Source: Desulfovibrio sp. OH1186_COT-070
GTDB taxonomy: Bacteria > Desulfobacterota > Desulfovibrionia > Desulfovibrionales > Desulfovibrionaceae
NCBI RefSeq assembly: GCF_003860215.1
Contig: NZ_RQYH01000002.1
Coordinates: 1-64,000 of the forward strand
Reading direction: 5' to 3'
DNA length: 64,000 nt
Below, one piece after another: positions 53,090 to 62,563 of this stretch (position 1 is the first letter of the stretch; each line of letters begins with the position of its first letter). The notes under the pieces are model-generated. The model was not told the DNA's origin and did no database searches. It saw nothing but the letters and a program-made list of their open reading frames with translations. The position numbers and the translations under genes are program-made.

Positions 53090-53770
53090 ATGCCAAATCA
53101 TCACATTTTTCCTGCACTTTTTTTCGTTGTTTTGCTCCATATGTTCGCATTTTCTTCAGCATATCTTTTTTTTTCCCGCAGTACGGTACAGGATTCATCC
53201 CCAAAAGGACAGGAAATAGCCGTCGATTTTGCCGTTGTGCCCGAGGGGGGCGCAGTTGAAAAAGAACCGGCTGCGGAAGTTTTTGATCCTCCTGCGGCAG
53301 AGGTTCCCGAACCTGTGCCCGACCCGGAGCCCCAGCCGGTGCTTGAAGCTCCCAAGCCCAAGCCGGAGTCAAAAACTCCCAAGCCCAAACCCAGACCGGC
53401 GGCACAAGGGCCACGGGCAGCGATTCCCAATGCTGCGGGCAATGCATCCCCTTCCGTCAATGCCGCTCCTTCTCCGGTCACACAGAAAGGCGCGGGCGAC
53501 AATGCCGTGGTGCTTCGGCAGGTCAAGCCTTCGTATCCCGCGCTTTCCCGCCGCAAGGGAGAAGAGGGGCGGGTGGTTCTTAATGTCCTTGTCAGGGCGG
53601 ACGGAACAGCGGGAAATATCAGCATCAAGCGATCAAGCGGTTTTTCGCGCTTGGATACAGCAGCGGAAAGCGCCGTGCGCCGCTGGCGCTTTGAGCCGTA
53701 CAGGGTGGGAGGTCTGGCAACGGACCATGAGTACAGCATTGTCATTATATTTTCATTGTTGGACCAATGA
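53090..53770 (+). CDS. tonB: Energy transducer TonB
   Basis: A 226-residue TonB. An uncleaved N-terminal anchor (FPALFFVVLLHMFAFSSAYLFF, with the functional His in LLHMF) is followed by a Pro/Glu/Lys-rich spacer (EVPEPVPDPEPQPV, PKPKPESKTPKPKP) and the C-terminal domain (VKPSYPALSRRKGEEGRVVLNVLVRADG; AAESAVRRWRFEPYR). It carries energy from the inner membrane to the receptor encoded two genes later. The start has no clear ribosome site. The stop overlaps an upstream start of exbB. Confidence 0.93.
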   Translation: MPNHHIFPALFFVVLLHMFAFSSAYLFFSRSTVQDSSPKGQEIAVDFAVVPEGGAVEKEPAAEVFDPPAAEVPEPVPDPEPQPVLEAPKPKPESKTPKPKPRPAAQGPRAAIPNAAGNASPSVNAAPSPVTQKGAGDNAVVLRQVKPSYPALSRRKGEEGRVVLNVLVRADGTAGNISIKRSSGFSRLDTAAESAVRRWRFEPYRVGGLATDHEYSIVIIFSLLDQ

Positions 53771-53784
53771 GTCCGGGGGCGAGC

Positions 53785-54471
53785 ATGAATCAGCAGTTCA
53801 GTCTCATGCATATCTGGGAGCACGGAGATTTTGTCACCCATGCGGTAGCAATAATACTCCTGATCATGTCTGTTGCCTCATGGACGGCCATTGCGCTCGG
53901 CGTATTCCGCCAAAAAAAGTTCAAACGTCAGCGCGCCGTGATACGCTCTTTCTGGACAAAGTCCACTCTGGAAGAAGGCATCGCACATATCCGGGATGAT
54001 TCTTCACCGTGGAAAATACTGGCTCTTGAAGGGCAATATGCCGCTCAAGGCTTTGCCGTATGCGCGCAGGAGCCGCACACGCCCAATGCCAGAGCCGACT
54101 GGATTGTGCGCAGTCTGGCCAATGTGATTGACAAAATCGCGGTTTACCAGAGCTACGGACTGGTGCTCCTGTCTTCCATAGGGGCAACGGCTCCGTTCGT
54201 GGGCCTCTTCGGGACGGTATGGGGTATCTACCATACGCTCATCGCCCTGAGCGGCGGCGGGCAGATGACAATCGACCAGGTTGCCGGCCCCATCGGCGAA
54301 GCGCTTGTCATGACCGCGTTCGGGCTGGTTGTCGCCATCCCGGCGGTGCTCGGCAACAACGCCATCGCCAACAGCAACCGGCGGAATTTGCAGGAACTGG
54401 GTACGTTCGCCCAGGATATCCAGGCCTTTCTTGTGACCGGGCAGCGCCCTCTTTCTGCCCTGCAAAAATAA
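53785..54471 (+). CDS. exbB: Biopolymer transport protein ExbB (MotA/TolQ/ExbB family)
   Basis: A 228-residue inner-membrane proton-channel protein with three helices: one near 18-40, and two in the conserved block SSIGATAPFVGLFGTVWGIYHTL and GEALVMTAFGLVVAIPAVLGNNAI. It forms the motor with ExbD that powers TonB. The start could also be 53767, where ATGA overlaps the tonB stop; I prefer 53785 because the family N-terminus begins there. Confidence 0.93.
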   Translation: MNQQFSLMHIWEHGDFVTHAVAIILLIMSVASWTAIALGVFRQKKFKRQRAVIRSFWTKSTLEEGIAHIRDDSSPWKILALEGQYAAQGFAVCAQEPHTPNARADWIVRSLANVIDKIAVYQSYGLVLLSSIGATAPFVGLFGTVWGIYHTLIALSGGGQMTIDQVAGPIGEALVMTAFGLVVAIPAVLGNNAIANSNRRNLQELGTFAQDIQAFLVTGQRPLSALQK

Positions 54472-54481
54472 CAGGGAGCAT

Positions 54482-54922
54482 ATGACCATGATCAGCGGAG
54501 ACAACCGCCTGTCAGGCAGATCCGGCGACGGGGTCATGAGCGATATCAACGTGACTCCGCTGGTGGACATCATGCTTGTGCTCCTGATCGTTTTCATCAT
54601 CACCGCGCCGGTCATCCATCAGGCATTTCGGCTGAACCTGCCCAAGGAACATGCCCAAAAGCACGAACTCCAGCAGGACGACGTCACCATTGAAATTTCG
54701 GGCGCCGGCGCGCTCAGCCTGAACGGCAGACCCCTTTCCGAAGACGCCCTGCTGGAAGAGCTCCAGTTCATCGGCGCACAACGGGGCAACGACACAAGGC
54801 TTCATCTTCACGCGGATCAGACCACACAATACATGAATATCGCACGCGTGCTCGCATTGGCTCAACAGGCGGGAATGACAAGAGTTTCTTTTGTTACCTC
54901 GCCTCCACAAAAAGCCCGGTAA
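54482..54922 (+). CDS. exbD: Biopolymer transport protein ExbD
   Basis: A 146-residue single-span protein. DINVTPLVDIMLVLLIVFIITAP holds the essential membrane Asp, and the rest is the periplasmic domain with HLHADQTTQYMNIARVLALAQQAG. It pairs with ExbB. GGGAGCAT precedes the start, 10 bases after exbB. Confidence 0.95.
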   Translation: MTMISGDNRLSGRSGDGVMSDINVTPLVDIMLVLLIVFIITAPVIHQAFRLNLPKEHAQKHELQQDDVTIEISGAGALSLNGRPLSEDALLEELQFIGAQRGNDTRLHLHADQTTQYMNIARVLALAQQAGMTRVSFVTSPPQKAR

Positions 54923-54993
54923 CGTGTCGTCACGGCATCGCTTCGCCGGATGCCATGATATAAGCAAGATGTACCATAAAGGAGAAGAAGGTA

Positions 54994-57264
54994 ATGACGG
55001 GGAGATCAAGGACTGTTGTCGTCGGACTGTTCTCGTTGCTGCTGCATGCTTTTGCCGTACCGGCGTTCGCCGCGGACGATACAGAGGCAAGAGCGGAAGA
55101 AAGGACAGCCTTGGATGTCGTTCGGGTGACCGCCCAGAAAAGGTCGGAAGAGGTAAACGCCGTGCCCATGAGCCTTGAGGTTGTGACCCCCAGGGATCTG
55201 AAGGCGTCACACACCATGAGAATTGAAGATGTGGCGGCGGAAACGCCCAATGTCATGTTTTCAACGGGGCAGACGGGAGGTGCATTGTCGCCTGTTTTCA
55301 GTATCCGTGGCGTGGGGTCCACGGAAAACGAAACAGACCCCTCCATCGGCGTGTTTGTGGATGGCGTGCCCCTCACCCAGGTTCACGGCTATCTGAATAA
55401 CCTGCTTGACGTGGAGCAAGTTGAAATTCTGCGCGGCCCGCAGGGCACATTGTACGGGCGCAATACGCTTGGCGGCGCCATCAACATCACTTCCAAAAAA
55501 GCCAATCCCGGCAAGCAGGAGGCATATATTACCGTAGGCGGGGGGAGCCACGAGCAGTTCCGTACGGAACTCATGGCGAACATACCCCTCTGGGACGGAA
55601 AGGCCGCGGTGCGCGCCGCGTTCGGATACAGCCAGCAGGGTCATGTGTGGGACAACAGGTACGGGGGCAACCTCGGCAAGCAGAACAATTATCAGGGACG
55701 TTTGAGCTGGTTCATGGAACTCGGCGAAAATACCACGGTGGATTTCAGCGCCGACATGCAGAAGCAGTACCGCAACGATTCCGCGAGAATGACCCTGACC
55801 GACTATGAGGACGGTGACCGCACCTTCAAATGGGACGCGCCTTCGGGCGGAGAAATCACCTCCGGCGGCGTCAGGCTTGAGATCAACCACGACTTTGCCG
55901 ACGGGCACAAACTCACCTCCCTGAGCGCATACCGCAGCATGGCCATGGACTATACGCAGGCCTACGGCCCGGAAGGCTATTTTGAAAATACCAACAGGTT
56001 CCATAACTTGATGCTGGGATTCACCAATTTCAGATTCAAGGATTCCGGAGAGTTTACGGAAAGCTTCGGGCAGATTTCCCAGGAACTGCGCCTGACCTCG
56101 CCCGATGATCAGGACTTCAAATATGTGATCGGCGTATACGCGGACTACAACCGCGCGGACCGGTTGAACGGCCAGACCAGCCGGTGGGATATGGGCTCCC
56201 CCTTTCTCCCGAGCACCCTGGCCGACGATCACGGCTCCGTCAAGTTGAGATCCCAGCAGGATGCATGGTCCGTGGCGGTGTTCGGCAACGCCTCCTATGA
56301 TTTCAACGAGCACTGGCAGGTGTTCGGCGGTCTTCGCGTGGGCTATGACAAGAAGAATTTCGATTTCAGCCTTACCTCCAATCTTGGCGATGCCTTCATC
56401 AGCCAGTATCTGGATGGCCCCGGCATGCGCGCGATCAGATCCTATGACGGGGAATGGAGCAAGGTGTACTGGATGCCCCGCGGAGGCATCAAATACAGTT
56501 TCAACGAAAACAACAACATTTATGCCAGCGTGAGCACCGGCTACAAGTCCGGAGGCTTCAACACCTCGCTGTTTTATAACGATCCGGCCTTCAAGTATGA
56601 CGAAGAAACCACCACCAACTACGAACTGGGCATGAAAAACACGTTCTGGGACGGCCGTGTCACCCTGAATACCGCTCTTTTCTATATCGACTGGAGGGAT
56701 CAGCAGGTTCTGGCCTATGACGCCGCCACCAACGCGACTCCCATCATCAATGCCCCGCGGAGCAGGTCTTACGGTTTTGAAGCTTCACTTGCCGGCAAGT
56801 TCGACAACGGGTTCCGCGCGGGCATCGGCGTGGGCTATGCGGACGCGACATACGAGGAATTCGAAAACGCGCCCGCGACAGCCGGGGGAAGAACCATCAA
56901 CGCCAACGGCAACCAGCAGCAGTTCCACTCCAAGTTTACCGGCCGCGCCAGCGTGGGGTATGAGCACGAATTGCCTTGGGACAAACTCGTGGCAAGCATC
57001 GATCTGACCTTTCGCTATCGCTCGAGCTACTACTATGATATTGAAAACAGGCTTGAGCAGGACGGCTACGGAACCTTTGACCTGAGCCTCGGTCTGGGCA
57101 ACGACAACTACGAGGTCAACCTCTGGGGCAGAAACCTGCTGAACCAGGCAGCCACAGCATCAAAGTTCTATGTTCCTGCGGGGAACGCGGCCTTTGACCA
57201 GAATGTGCTCGTGACGCGGATTGACCCCCTGATGGTCGGCGTTGACTTTACCCTGAAATTCTAA
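54994..57264 (+). CDS. TonB-dependent outer-membrane receptor
   Basis: A 756-residue receptor with a signal peptide (LFSLLLHAFAVPAFA-A). A TonB box-like DVVRVTAQK precedes the plug domain (IEDVAAETPNVMF, FSIRGVGSTENETDPSIGVFVDGVP, VEILRGPQGTLYGRNTLGGAINITSKK). A 22-strand barrel follows, ending in Phe (VGVDFTLKF). The plug resembles siderophore receptors such as FyuA more than vitamin B12 or sugar receptors. Its own tonB-exbB-exbD lie just upstream on the same strand, and a metallophore-type gene set converges on it, so it probably imports a metal-metallophore complex. The ligand cannot be read from sequence. AAAGGAGAAG precedes the start. Confidence 0.93.
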   Translation: MTGRSRTVVVGLFSLLLHAFAVPAFAADDTEARAEERTALDVVRVTAQKRSEEVNAVPMSLEVVTPRDLKASHTMRIEDVAAETPNVMFSTGQTGGALSPVFSIRGVGSTENETDPSIGVFVDGVPLTQVHGYLNNLLDVEQVEILRGPQGTLYGRNTLGGAINITSKKANPGKQEAYITVGGGSHEQFRTELMANIPLWDGKAAVRAAFGYSQQGHVWDNRYGGNLGKQNNYQGRLSWFMELGENTTVDFSADMQKQYRNDSARMTLTDYEDGDRTFKWDAPSGGEITSGGVRLEINHDFADGHKLTSLSAYRSMAMDYTQAYGPEGYFENTNRFHNLMLGFTNFRFKDSGEFTESFGQISQELRLTSPDDQDFKYVIGVYADYNRADRLNGQTSRWDMGSPFLPSTLADDHGSVKLRSQQDAWSVAVFGNASYDFNEHWQVFGGLRVGYDKKNFDFSLTSNLGDAFISQYLDGPGMRAIRSYDGEWSKVYWMPRGGIKYSFNENNNIYASVSTGYKSGGFNTSLFYNDPAFKYDEETTTNYELGMKNTFWDGRVTLNTALFYIDWRDQQVLAYDAATNATPIINAPRSRSYGFEASLAGKFDNGFRAGIGVGYADATYEEFENAPATAGGRTINANGNQQQFHSKFTGRASVGYEHELPWDKLVASIDLTFRYRSSYYYDIENRLEQDGYGTFDLSLGLGNDNYEVNLWGRNLLNQAATASKFYVPAGNAAFDQNVLVTRIDPLMVGVDFTLKF

Positions 57265-57312
57265 AAAAGGCTTGCGTACATCCCCGCGCGACAATCGCGC
57301 GGGGATGTACGC
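57263..57312 (-). terminator. Strong terminator of the leftward metallophore operon
   Basis: An 18-bp perfect inverted repeat (57274-57291 with 57295-57312, loop CAA) is followed on the minus strand by AAGCC and six T (57263-57268). It sits between the converging receptor and carboxylase/reductase genes, and could also stop the rightward transcript. Confidence 0.9.
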
Positions 57313-57423
57313 GGCTTGTGTCCAAAATTTTCCGCATTTTCAAGATCCGCCATGCTGTCCGGCACTGCCCCTGGGGGATTGCGTTTTCGCCCGGGCGCGT
57401 GCCGGGCTGGCTGCGTGTCCGCC

Positions 57424-58884
57424 TCAGCAAATGGCGCCGCCCTCTCCGGACAAAGACGTACGAAGGATATTGATGCGCTGCTCCCCGATTTTCTCACGCA
57501 ATTCCCGGTTACGGATGCCCATCCGCTCCGAGGGGGCCAGATTGAGAATGCCGAGCTTGCCGATCTGTTCGCCGGAATGCATTTTGAAAATCGCATCGGC
57601 TGTCCGCGAAAGCGGATATACCTCGGAAAGCACCGGAGTCAGCATGCCCTTGCAGATCAGGCGCACCGCCTGCGCCGCTTCATAATAGTTCGCCCCGTGC
57701 GAGCCGATGATCTTTTTTACTGTCTGCCAGAAATAGCGGTTGTCAAAAACATGATTGTACCCTGATGTCGAGCCGCAGGTGACAACCTTTCCGCCCGCCT
57801 TCGCCACAGCAACGCTGGCAGCGAAAGTGGACCGCCCTGTATGCTCAAAAACAATGTCACAATCCTCCCCATCGGTCAGCCGCCGGATCAAGGCTTTCAG
57901 GCGCAGAACCTGCCGCCCCTTCGTCCGGCCGCTTTCATCCAGAAAAAGGTCTTTTCCGGGCTCTCGCTCCAGCACAATAACGCGCTCGCACCCCAGCTTT
58001 CTGACCACGGCCGCTTTTTTTTCGGAAGAAACAATGCCTATGGGCACACCGCCTCCGTTGCGGACCATCTGGATTGCAATGCTGCCCAGACCGCCGGAAG
58101 CTCCCCAGATCAGGACATTATCCCCCTGCCGCATGCGGGCGCCGTTGTCCGAAACCAGCATACGGTAGGCTGTGGTCGTCACCAGATTCATGGAGGCAGC
58201 TTCTTCCCAGGACAAATGCTCCGCCTTGGGCAGCAACTGGTGTTGCTGGACGACCGTAAAATACGCAAACGCGCCGAAGTTGGTTTCAAAACCCCAGGCG
58301 CGCCCGTGCGGGTCCTGTACGGAATCGTAGAACACCGCCGGCTCGGAAACATCGTTCACCCCTCCATGAAGTGTCACGCGATCCCCCGGCTTCCAGTTGT
58401 GGACAGATGGGTGCGTGCGCACAACAACACCTGCGGCATCTCCTCCGATAATATGATAGTCTTGCTGATGCTTCTGATTCTCGACCCGCATCCTTGCAAA
58501 ATCCGCAATATACGAAAAACCGGGCGCGGGCTCGAAAATGGATGACCAGACGTTGTTGAAATTCACGGCAGAGGCCATCACCGCCACCAGCACCTCGCCC
58601 GGCCCCGGCACCGGAACCGGAACTTCCTCATAGTGCAGGGCCTGCCGGGGATCCTTCTCGCAAAAGGCCTTGCCGGAAAACATCTCCTGCTCATCCCGGT
58701 GCAGCACGACCGCCGCCATGCTTTCAGGCAATTTCAGGTGGGAAAAATCATCGGCCGCGGCTTTGGGGTCCTCAACAAGCTGAACCAGATTTCGGTATTC
58801 CGGGGTCATCTCTCTCTCCAGGGCGGATATAAACTCGCGATTTTTGTACTCTGACAACAGGACGCATCCGGATTCCTCTTTCAC
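57424..58884 (-). CDS. Crotonyl-CoA carboxylase/reductase-like enzyme
   Basis: A zinc-free medium-chain dehydrogenase/reductase of the crotonyl-CoA carboxylase/reductase (CCR) family, which makes ethylmalonyl-type extender units from 2-enoyl-CoA, CO2 and NADPH. Family marks are KDPRQALHYEEVPVP, MASAVNFNNVWSSIFEP, WGFETNFGAFAYF, HLSWEEAASMNLVTTTAYR, NVLIWGASGGLGSIA (NADPH), GGEDCDIVFEHTGR and IIGSHGANYYEA. The residues known to hold CO2 in a Kitasatospora CCR (an Asn, Phe-Glu and His) appear to be kept. GTG 58884 has AGGAAGG before it; ATG 58809 is an alternative with a closer fit to family length. It is the last gene of the leftward set. Confidence 0.88.
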   Translation of the reverse strand: MKEESGCVLLSEYKNREFISALEREMTPEYRNLVQLVEDPKAAADDFSHLKLPESMAAVVLHRDEQEMFSGKAFCEKDPRQALHYEEVPVPVPGPGEVLVAVMASAVNFNNVWSSIFEPAPGFSYIADFARMRVENQKHQQDYHIIGGDAAGVVVRTHPSVHNWKPGDRVTLHGGVNDVSEPAVFYDSVQDPHGRAWGFETNFGAFAYFTVVQQHQLLPKAEHLSWEEAASMNLVTTTAYRMLVSDNGARMRQGDNVLIWGASGGLGSIAIQMVRNGGGVPIGIVSSEKKAAVVRKLGCERVIVLEREPGKDLFLDESGRTKGRQVLRLKALIRRLTDGEDCDIVFEHTGRSTFAASVAVAKAGGKVVTCGSTSGYNHVFDNRYFWQTVKKIIGSHGANYYEAAQAVRLICKGMLTPVLSEVYPLSRTADAIFKMHSGEQIGKLGILNLAPSERMGIRNRELREKIGEQRINILRTSLSGEGGAIC

Positions 58885-58995
58885 GCGCCCTTCCTCTGAA
58901 GCCGTGTATTTTGAGTGATATGCGTGCTGTGCGCGATGCCCGTTTTCAGGTCCACACACTGTAAATGCCACATGCGCGCGGCAGCAATAGAGTCG

Positions 58996-60705
58996 CTATA
59001 TGCCCTGTTGCAGTCCCCACAACCCTGCATACAGCCCCTCTGCCGACAAAAGGTCGGCATGCGATCCGTGCTCCACTATTTTCCCCTTTTCCAGCACAAA
59101 GATTTTATCCGCATCGTGGACGGTCCAAAGGCGATGCGCGATCACGATAACGGTTTTTCCGCGGCAAAGATTGGACAGCGCGCGCTGAACGGCCGCCTCA
59201 TTTTCCAGATCGAGGCTGGACGTGGCCTCGTCAAGGATAAGCACCGGTGCGTCCTGCAAAATGGCGCGGGCAATGGCCACCCTCTGGCGTTCCCCGCCGG
59301 AAAGCACCACATCACCGGTTTCAAGTACGGTGTCATAGCCTTCGGGCAGTTGCATGACGCGCTCGTGGATGCATGCCGCTTCGGCCGCCTCAATGACCTT
59401 GTCCATGGGGGCCTCGGGCTTCCCGAGGCGGATATTGTCGGCAACGGACATGGGAAAGAGAAATACGTCCTGAAGCACCATGCTCACGGTTTTATGCAGC
59501 GTCGGCTCGTCAATATCCCGGACGTCCACACCCCCTATGCGCACCGCGCCCTGCTCCACATCCCACAATCGGGCAACAAGGGACGCCAGCGTGCTTTTCC
59601 CGGAACCGGAGGGTCCGACCAGCGCGGCCATGCTGCCGCTTTCGATGCGGAAAGAAACATTATGTATGACCTCGGCATCCCCATAACCGAACGACACGTT
59701 CTGCATGTCGACAGAGCCGTCCCGGGGAATCTGCCCCCGAACGGCTTGGGGCATAACCGGTTCGTCAAAAACTCTGCGGATACGGTTGAGAATCGAACCG
59801 ACAAAACGCATGGCGGCCAGATAGATTCCAATATCGTTGATGCCCATGGCCAGCCGCAAGACCACCAGAATTTCCACAAAATAGGCAACAGCGCCGGCGC
59901 CCCCCCCAATAAACCGCAGGCTGGCGACCCCGATGGCCAAGGAAGCCCCGAGAAAAACCACAAGGCTGAAAATCAGCAGCGCCGGAGCTGGAGCCACTTC
60001 GGATTTCAGGGATTCGTCACGCAAGAGCTCGAAAGCACGCCGTGCGGCCGCAACGCGTTGGCCGCGGGGGTCAAAAAAACGAAGATCCCGTGCCCCGGTA
60101 ACAATCTCCAAAGCATTCACCGCCGCCATCTGCCGGGACGAGGCGACTTTTTCCGACGCCCGATCCAGCAGCCGGTAGGCCAGAGGCACGCTCAACATGG
60201 CCAAGGGCATGGCCGCCAGCATGACCAGCGCGCAGGCCCAGTTGAGCCAGAGCAGCAACAGCCAGAGCAGAAGGGGAAAGGCCGTGCCCGCCACCACGCA
60301 ACCCCAAATATTGGTTACAATATCCTGATACATGGTGAATTGCGCGGTTACAAGCTCGGCCCAGGCTCCGTCCCGCTGGGAAAGCACGCGTCCCAGCGGC
60401 AGCCTTGCAAGATGGTTTGCAAGACGGAGCCGCGCGTTTGAAACAACAGCGTAGGTTGCGTCAAAATTGGCGTTAAGCGCCTGTGTTTTCAAAAAAACCC
60501 CCAGGACAAAGCCAACAACGGACACGGCCAGCGCCACAGCAGAAGCAAAACCATTTCCCCCGCCAAGCACATAGGGCAGCCCAAGAGCGACCATGAACCA
60601 AGGCAGGGCATCCACACAGGCTCCCAGCGACCCGTACACGACTCCCTTAGCCATGTTGCCGTCACGATATTCAGACAAATCAAACCCGAGGTATTCCCGT
60701 ATCAC
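58996..60705 (-). CDS. ABC transporter half, membrane domain plus ATPase (YbtP/YbtQ-like)
   Basis: A 569-residue type IV half-transporter. The N-terminal six-helix domain contains WLLLLWLNWACALVMLAAMPLAM; the ATPase has GPSGSGKSTLASLVARL, LSGGERQRVAIARAIL, ILDEATSSLD and AHRLWTVHDAD. GTG 60705 follows GGGAG; longer frames overlap the preceding gene. The pair of adjacent half-transporters next to a siderophore receptor and thioesterases matches YbtP and YbtQ, which import metal-yersiniabactin despite an exporter fold. Export of the product is the alternative. Confidence 0.9.
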   Translation of the reverse strand: MIREYLGFDLSEYRDGNMAKGVVYGSLGACVDALPWFMVALGLPYVLGGGNGFASAVALAVSVVGFVLGVFLKTQALNANFDATYAVVSNARLRLANHLARLPLGRVLSQRDGAWAELVTAQFTMYQDIVTNIWGCVVAGTAFPLLLWLLLLWLNWACALVMLAAMPLAMLSVPLAYRLLDRASEKVASSRQMAAVNALEIVTGARDLRFFDPRGQRVAAARRAFELLRDESLKSEVAPAPALLIFSLVVFLGASLAIGVASLRFIGGGAGAVAYFVEILVVLRLAMGINDIGIYLAAMRFVGSILNRIRRVFDEPVMPQAVRGQIPRDGSVDMQNVSFGYGDAEVIHNVSFRIESGSMAALVGPSGSGKSTLASLVARLWDVEQGAVRIGGVDVRDIDEPTLHKTVSMVLQDVFLFPMSVADNIRLGKPEAPMDKVIEAAEAACIHERVMQLPEGYDTVLETGDVVLSGGERQRVAIARAILQDAPVLILDEATSSLDLENEAAVQRALSNLCRGKTVIVIAHRLWTVHDADKIFVLEKGKIVEHGSHADLLSAEGLYAGLWGLQQGI

Positions 60706-60725
60706 ACCCGTTCTCCCTCTGCGCG

Positions 60726-62495
60726 TTACCCGCCGAGCCGCCACACGCTCGACTGTTTTTGCAGCGCCCAAAGTCGTTGATATATTGCGGAGCGCGCAAG
60801 CAGATCTTCATGCGTTCCCTTGTCTTTCAGACAGCCTCCCTCAAGAATGAGCGTCACGTCGGCATTTTCGATTTCATGAAGCCGGTGGGAAATCGCGAGC
60901 ACGGTTTTTCCACCCATAAGCCTGCCCAGGCTGCGCGAAACGCCTTTTGCCGCAACGGGGTCAAGAAAGGCTGTGGCCTCGTCAAGAATCAGAATGGGGG
61001 AGTCCTTGAGAAAAGCCCGTGCAATGGCAATGCGCTGCTTTTCCCCGCCGGAAAGGCCAAAGCCCTTGTCGCCCACGGGAGTGTCCAGGCCAAGGGGAAG
61101 CCGCTTGAGCATTTCCGCGCAGCCAGAGGCTTCGACAGCGTGCATGAGCGCATCTTCCGTGGCCTCCGGCCTGGCCAGCAGAATATTTTCTCTGATAGTG
61201 CCGTGAAAAAGAAAGGCATCCTGAAAAACAATGCTGACAAGGCGCTGAAAAGCCTGCTGTGGAATGGAACGGATATCCTGCCCGCCGATGGTGACCCTGC
61301 CGTCTGACACATCGTCCAAGCGGGCCAGCAGCCTCGCCAGCGTGGTTTTTCCCGAACCGGACGGCCCGCTGACCGTTGTGATGCTCCCGGCGGGAAGCGT
61401 GAAGCTTATGCCCTGTAGCACCGGAATGTCCTTGCCTGTGGCGGATCGCACACTGTAGGAAACATTTTCGAAAACAACAGTGTTGTCCCCAGCCGGTTTT
61501 ACCGCAGGCGGTTCAGCAAACACGGGCAGATCCCGCACCGCCTGTACATGCGCGGCCCCGGCCTGAAACGTGCGCAGTGCAGGCAGGCACATGGCCACCT
61601 TGGTAAGGGGAAGGAACATCATGCCGCCTATGGCCGTTGCGTACAGCAGGTCGGAGACTGCAAGGGTCTGCCGCGTAAAAAACCACAGGCCGCAGGGCAG
61701 GATCATCAGCAGGGGAACCGTCATGGACAGATTGAAAATGGAATAGGGTTTTGAGCAGGCCCTTGTGATGTCGCTCGCCAGTTTCCCGATGGCGAAAATG
61801 CTGTCCCTCACTTCATGGAGGGAGTCCGCCTGCCGGTTGAACGCCCGCAACGTAGCCAAGCCTCTGACATAATGGATCAGGGCCGAGGTGGCCCGCCCGT
61901 CCGCCGCCACCCAACGCGCGAAGGGTTCGGGCGCAGCCCGCACAATGCGCCCCTGGGCCCCCAGACCGAGCACAAGCATGCCCAGAGCAGCCAAGAAGAG
62001 CCGCCCGTCGATCCAGAACAGCAGCCCCATGCAGACCAGGGACAGGAACAGGCCCGAAATCGCGTCCGGAACAGTATGGGCCAAAATGGAGTTGAAACGC
62101 CCGACTTCGTCCATGACGGCGCGGCTCAACTGACCGCTTTTCCCCTCCACGGAGGCTGGCACAACATGACGCATCCGCTCCACAAGATCACTGCGCAAGC
62201 GGCACTCGGCCCTGAAGCCCGCCATGTGCCCGAGCACCGTCACACCCCCCTGCGCCATGAACCGCAGGATGACCGCAACGAGGACGCCTCCCGTCAGCCG
62301 GAGTATGGTCCCCGTTTCGGGCGAACCGCTCCGGGCCTCTTCTGCAAGACGCCAGATCAGGACAAAAGGAGCGACTTCAAGCAGCGCTGCCAGACAGGCG
62401 AGCAATATGGCCAGTGCCAGCTTTCCCTTGTCCGGCATTGCCGCCCGCCAGAAGATGTGCATGGGGTTTTGCATGTTCCGTGTCTTCGTTGGCAT
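60726..62495 (-). CDS. ABC transporter half, membrane domain plus ATPase (YbtP/YbtQ-like)
   Basis: The second half-transporter, 589 residues. The membrane domain begins GKLALAILLACLAALLEVAPF; the ATPase has GPSGSGKTTLARLLARL, LSGGEKQRIAIARAFL, ILDEATAFLD and the switch His in ISHRL. It lies 20 bases before its partner, so the two likely form a heterodimer. Both ATPases keep the Walker B Glu, so both sites look catalytic. ATG 62495 has AAAGG upstream. The 68 bases before it separate it from the thioesterase gene. Confidence 0.9.
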   Translation of the reverse strand: MPTKTRNMQNPMHIFWRAAMPDKGKLALAILLACLAALLEVAPFVLIWRLAEEARSGSPETGTILRLTGGVLVAVILRFMAQGGVTVLGHMAGFRAECRLRSDLVERMRHVVPASVEGKSGQLSRAVMDEVGRFNSILAHTVPDAISGLFLSLVCMGLLFWIDGRLFLAALGMLVLGLGAQGRIVRAAPEPFARWVAADGRATSALIHYVRGLATLRAFNRQADSLHEVRDSIFAIGKLASDITRACSKPYSIFNLSMTVPLLMILPCGLWFFTRQTLAVSDLLYATAIGGMMFLPLTKVAMCLPALRTFQAGAAHVQAVRDLPVFAEPPAVKPAGDNTVVFENVSYSVRSATGKDIPVLQGISFTLPAGSITTVSGPSGSGKTTLARLLARLDDVSDGRVTIGGQDIRSIPQQAFQRLVSIVFQDAFLFHGTIRENILLARPEATEDALMHAVEASGCAEMLKRLPLGLDTPVGDKGFGLSGGEKQRIAIARAFLKDSPILILDEATAFLDPVAAKGVSRSLGRLMGGKTVLAISHRLHEIENADVTLILEGGCLKDKGTHEDLLARSAIYQRLWALQKQSSVWRLGG

Positions 62496-62563
62496 CACCG
62501 CACCTTTGCGTAAAAAATCGGGTTTCCGGCCTCTCCACAGAAACTGGCTGCCGACCCCTTCAT

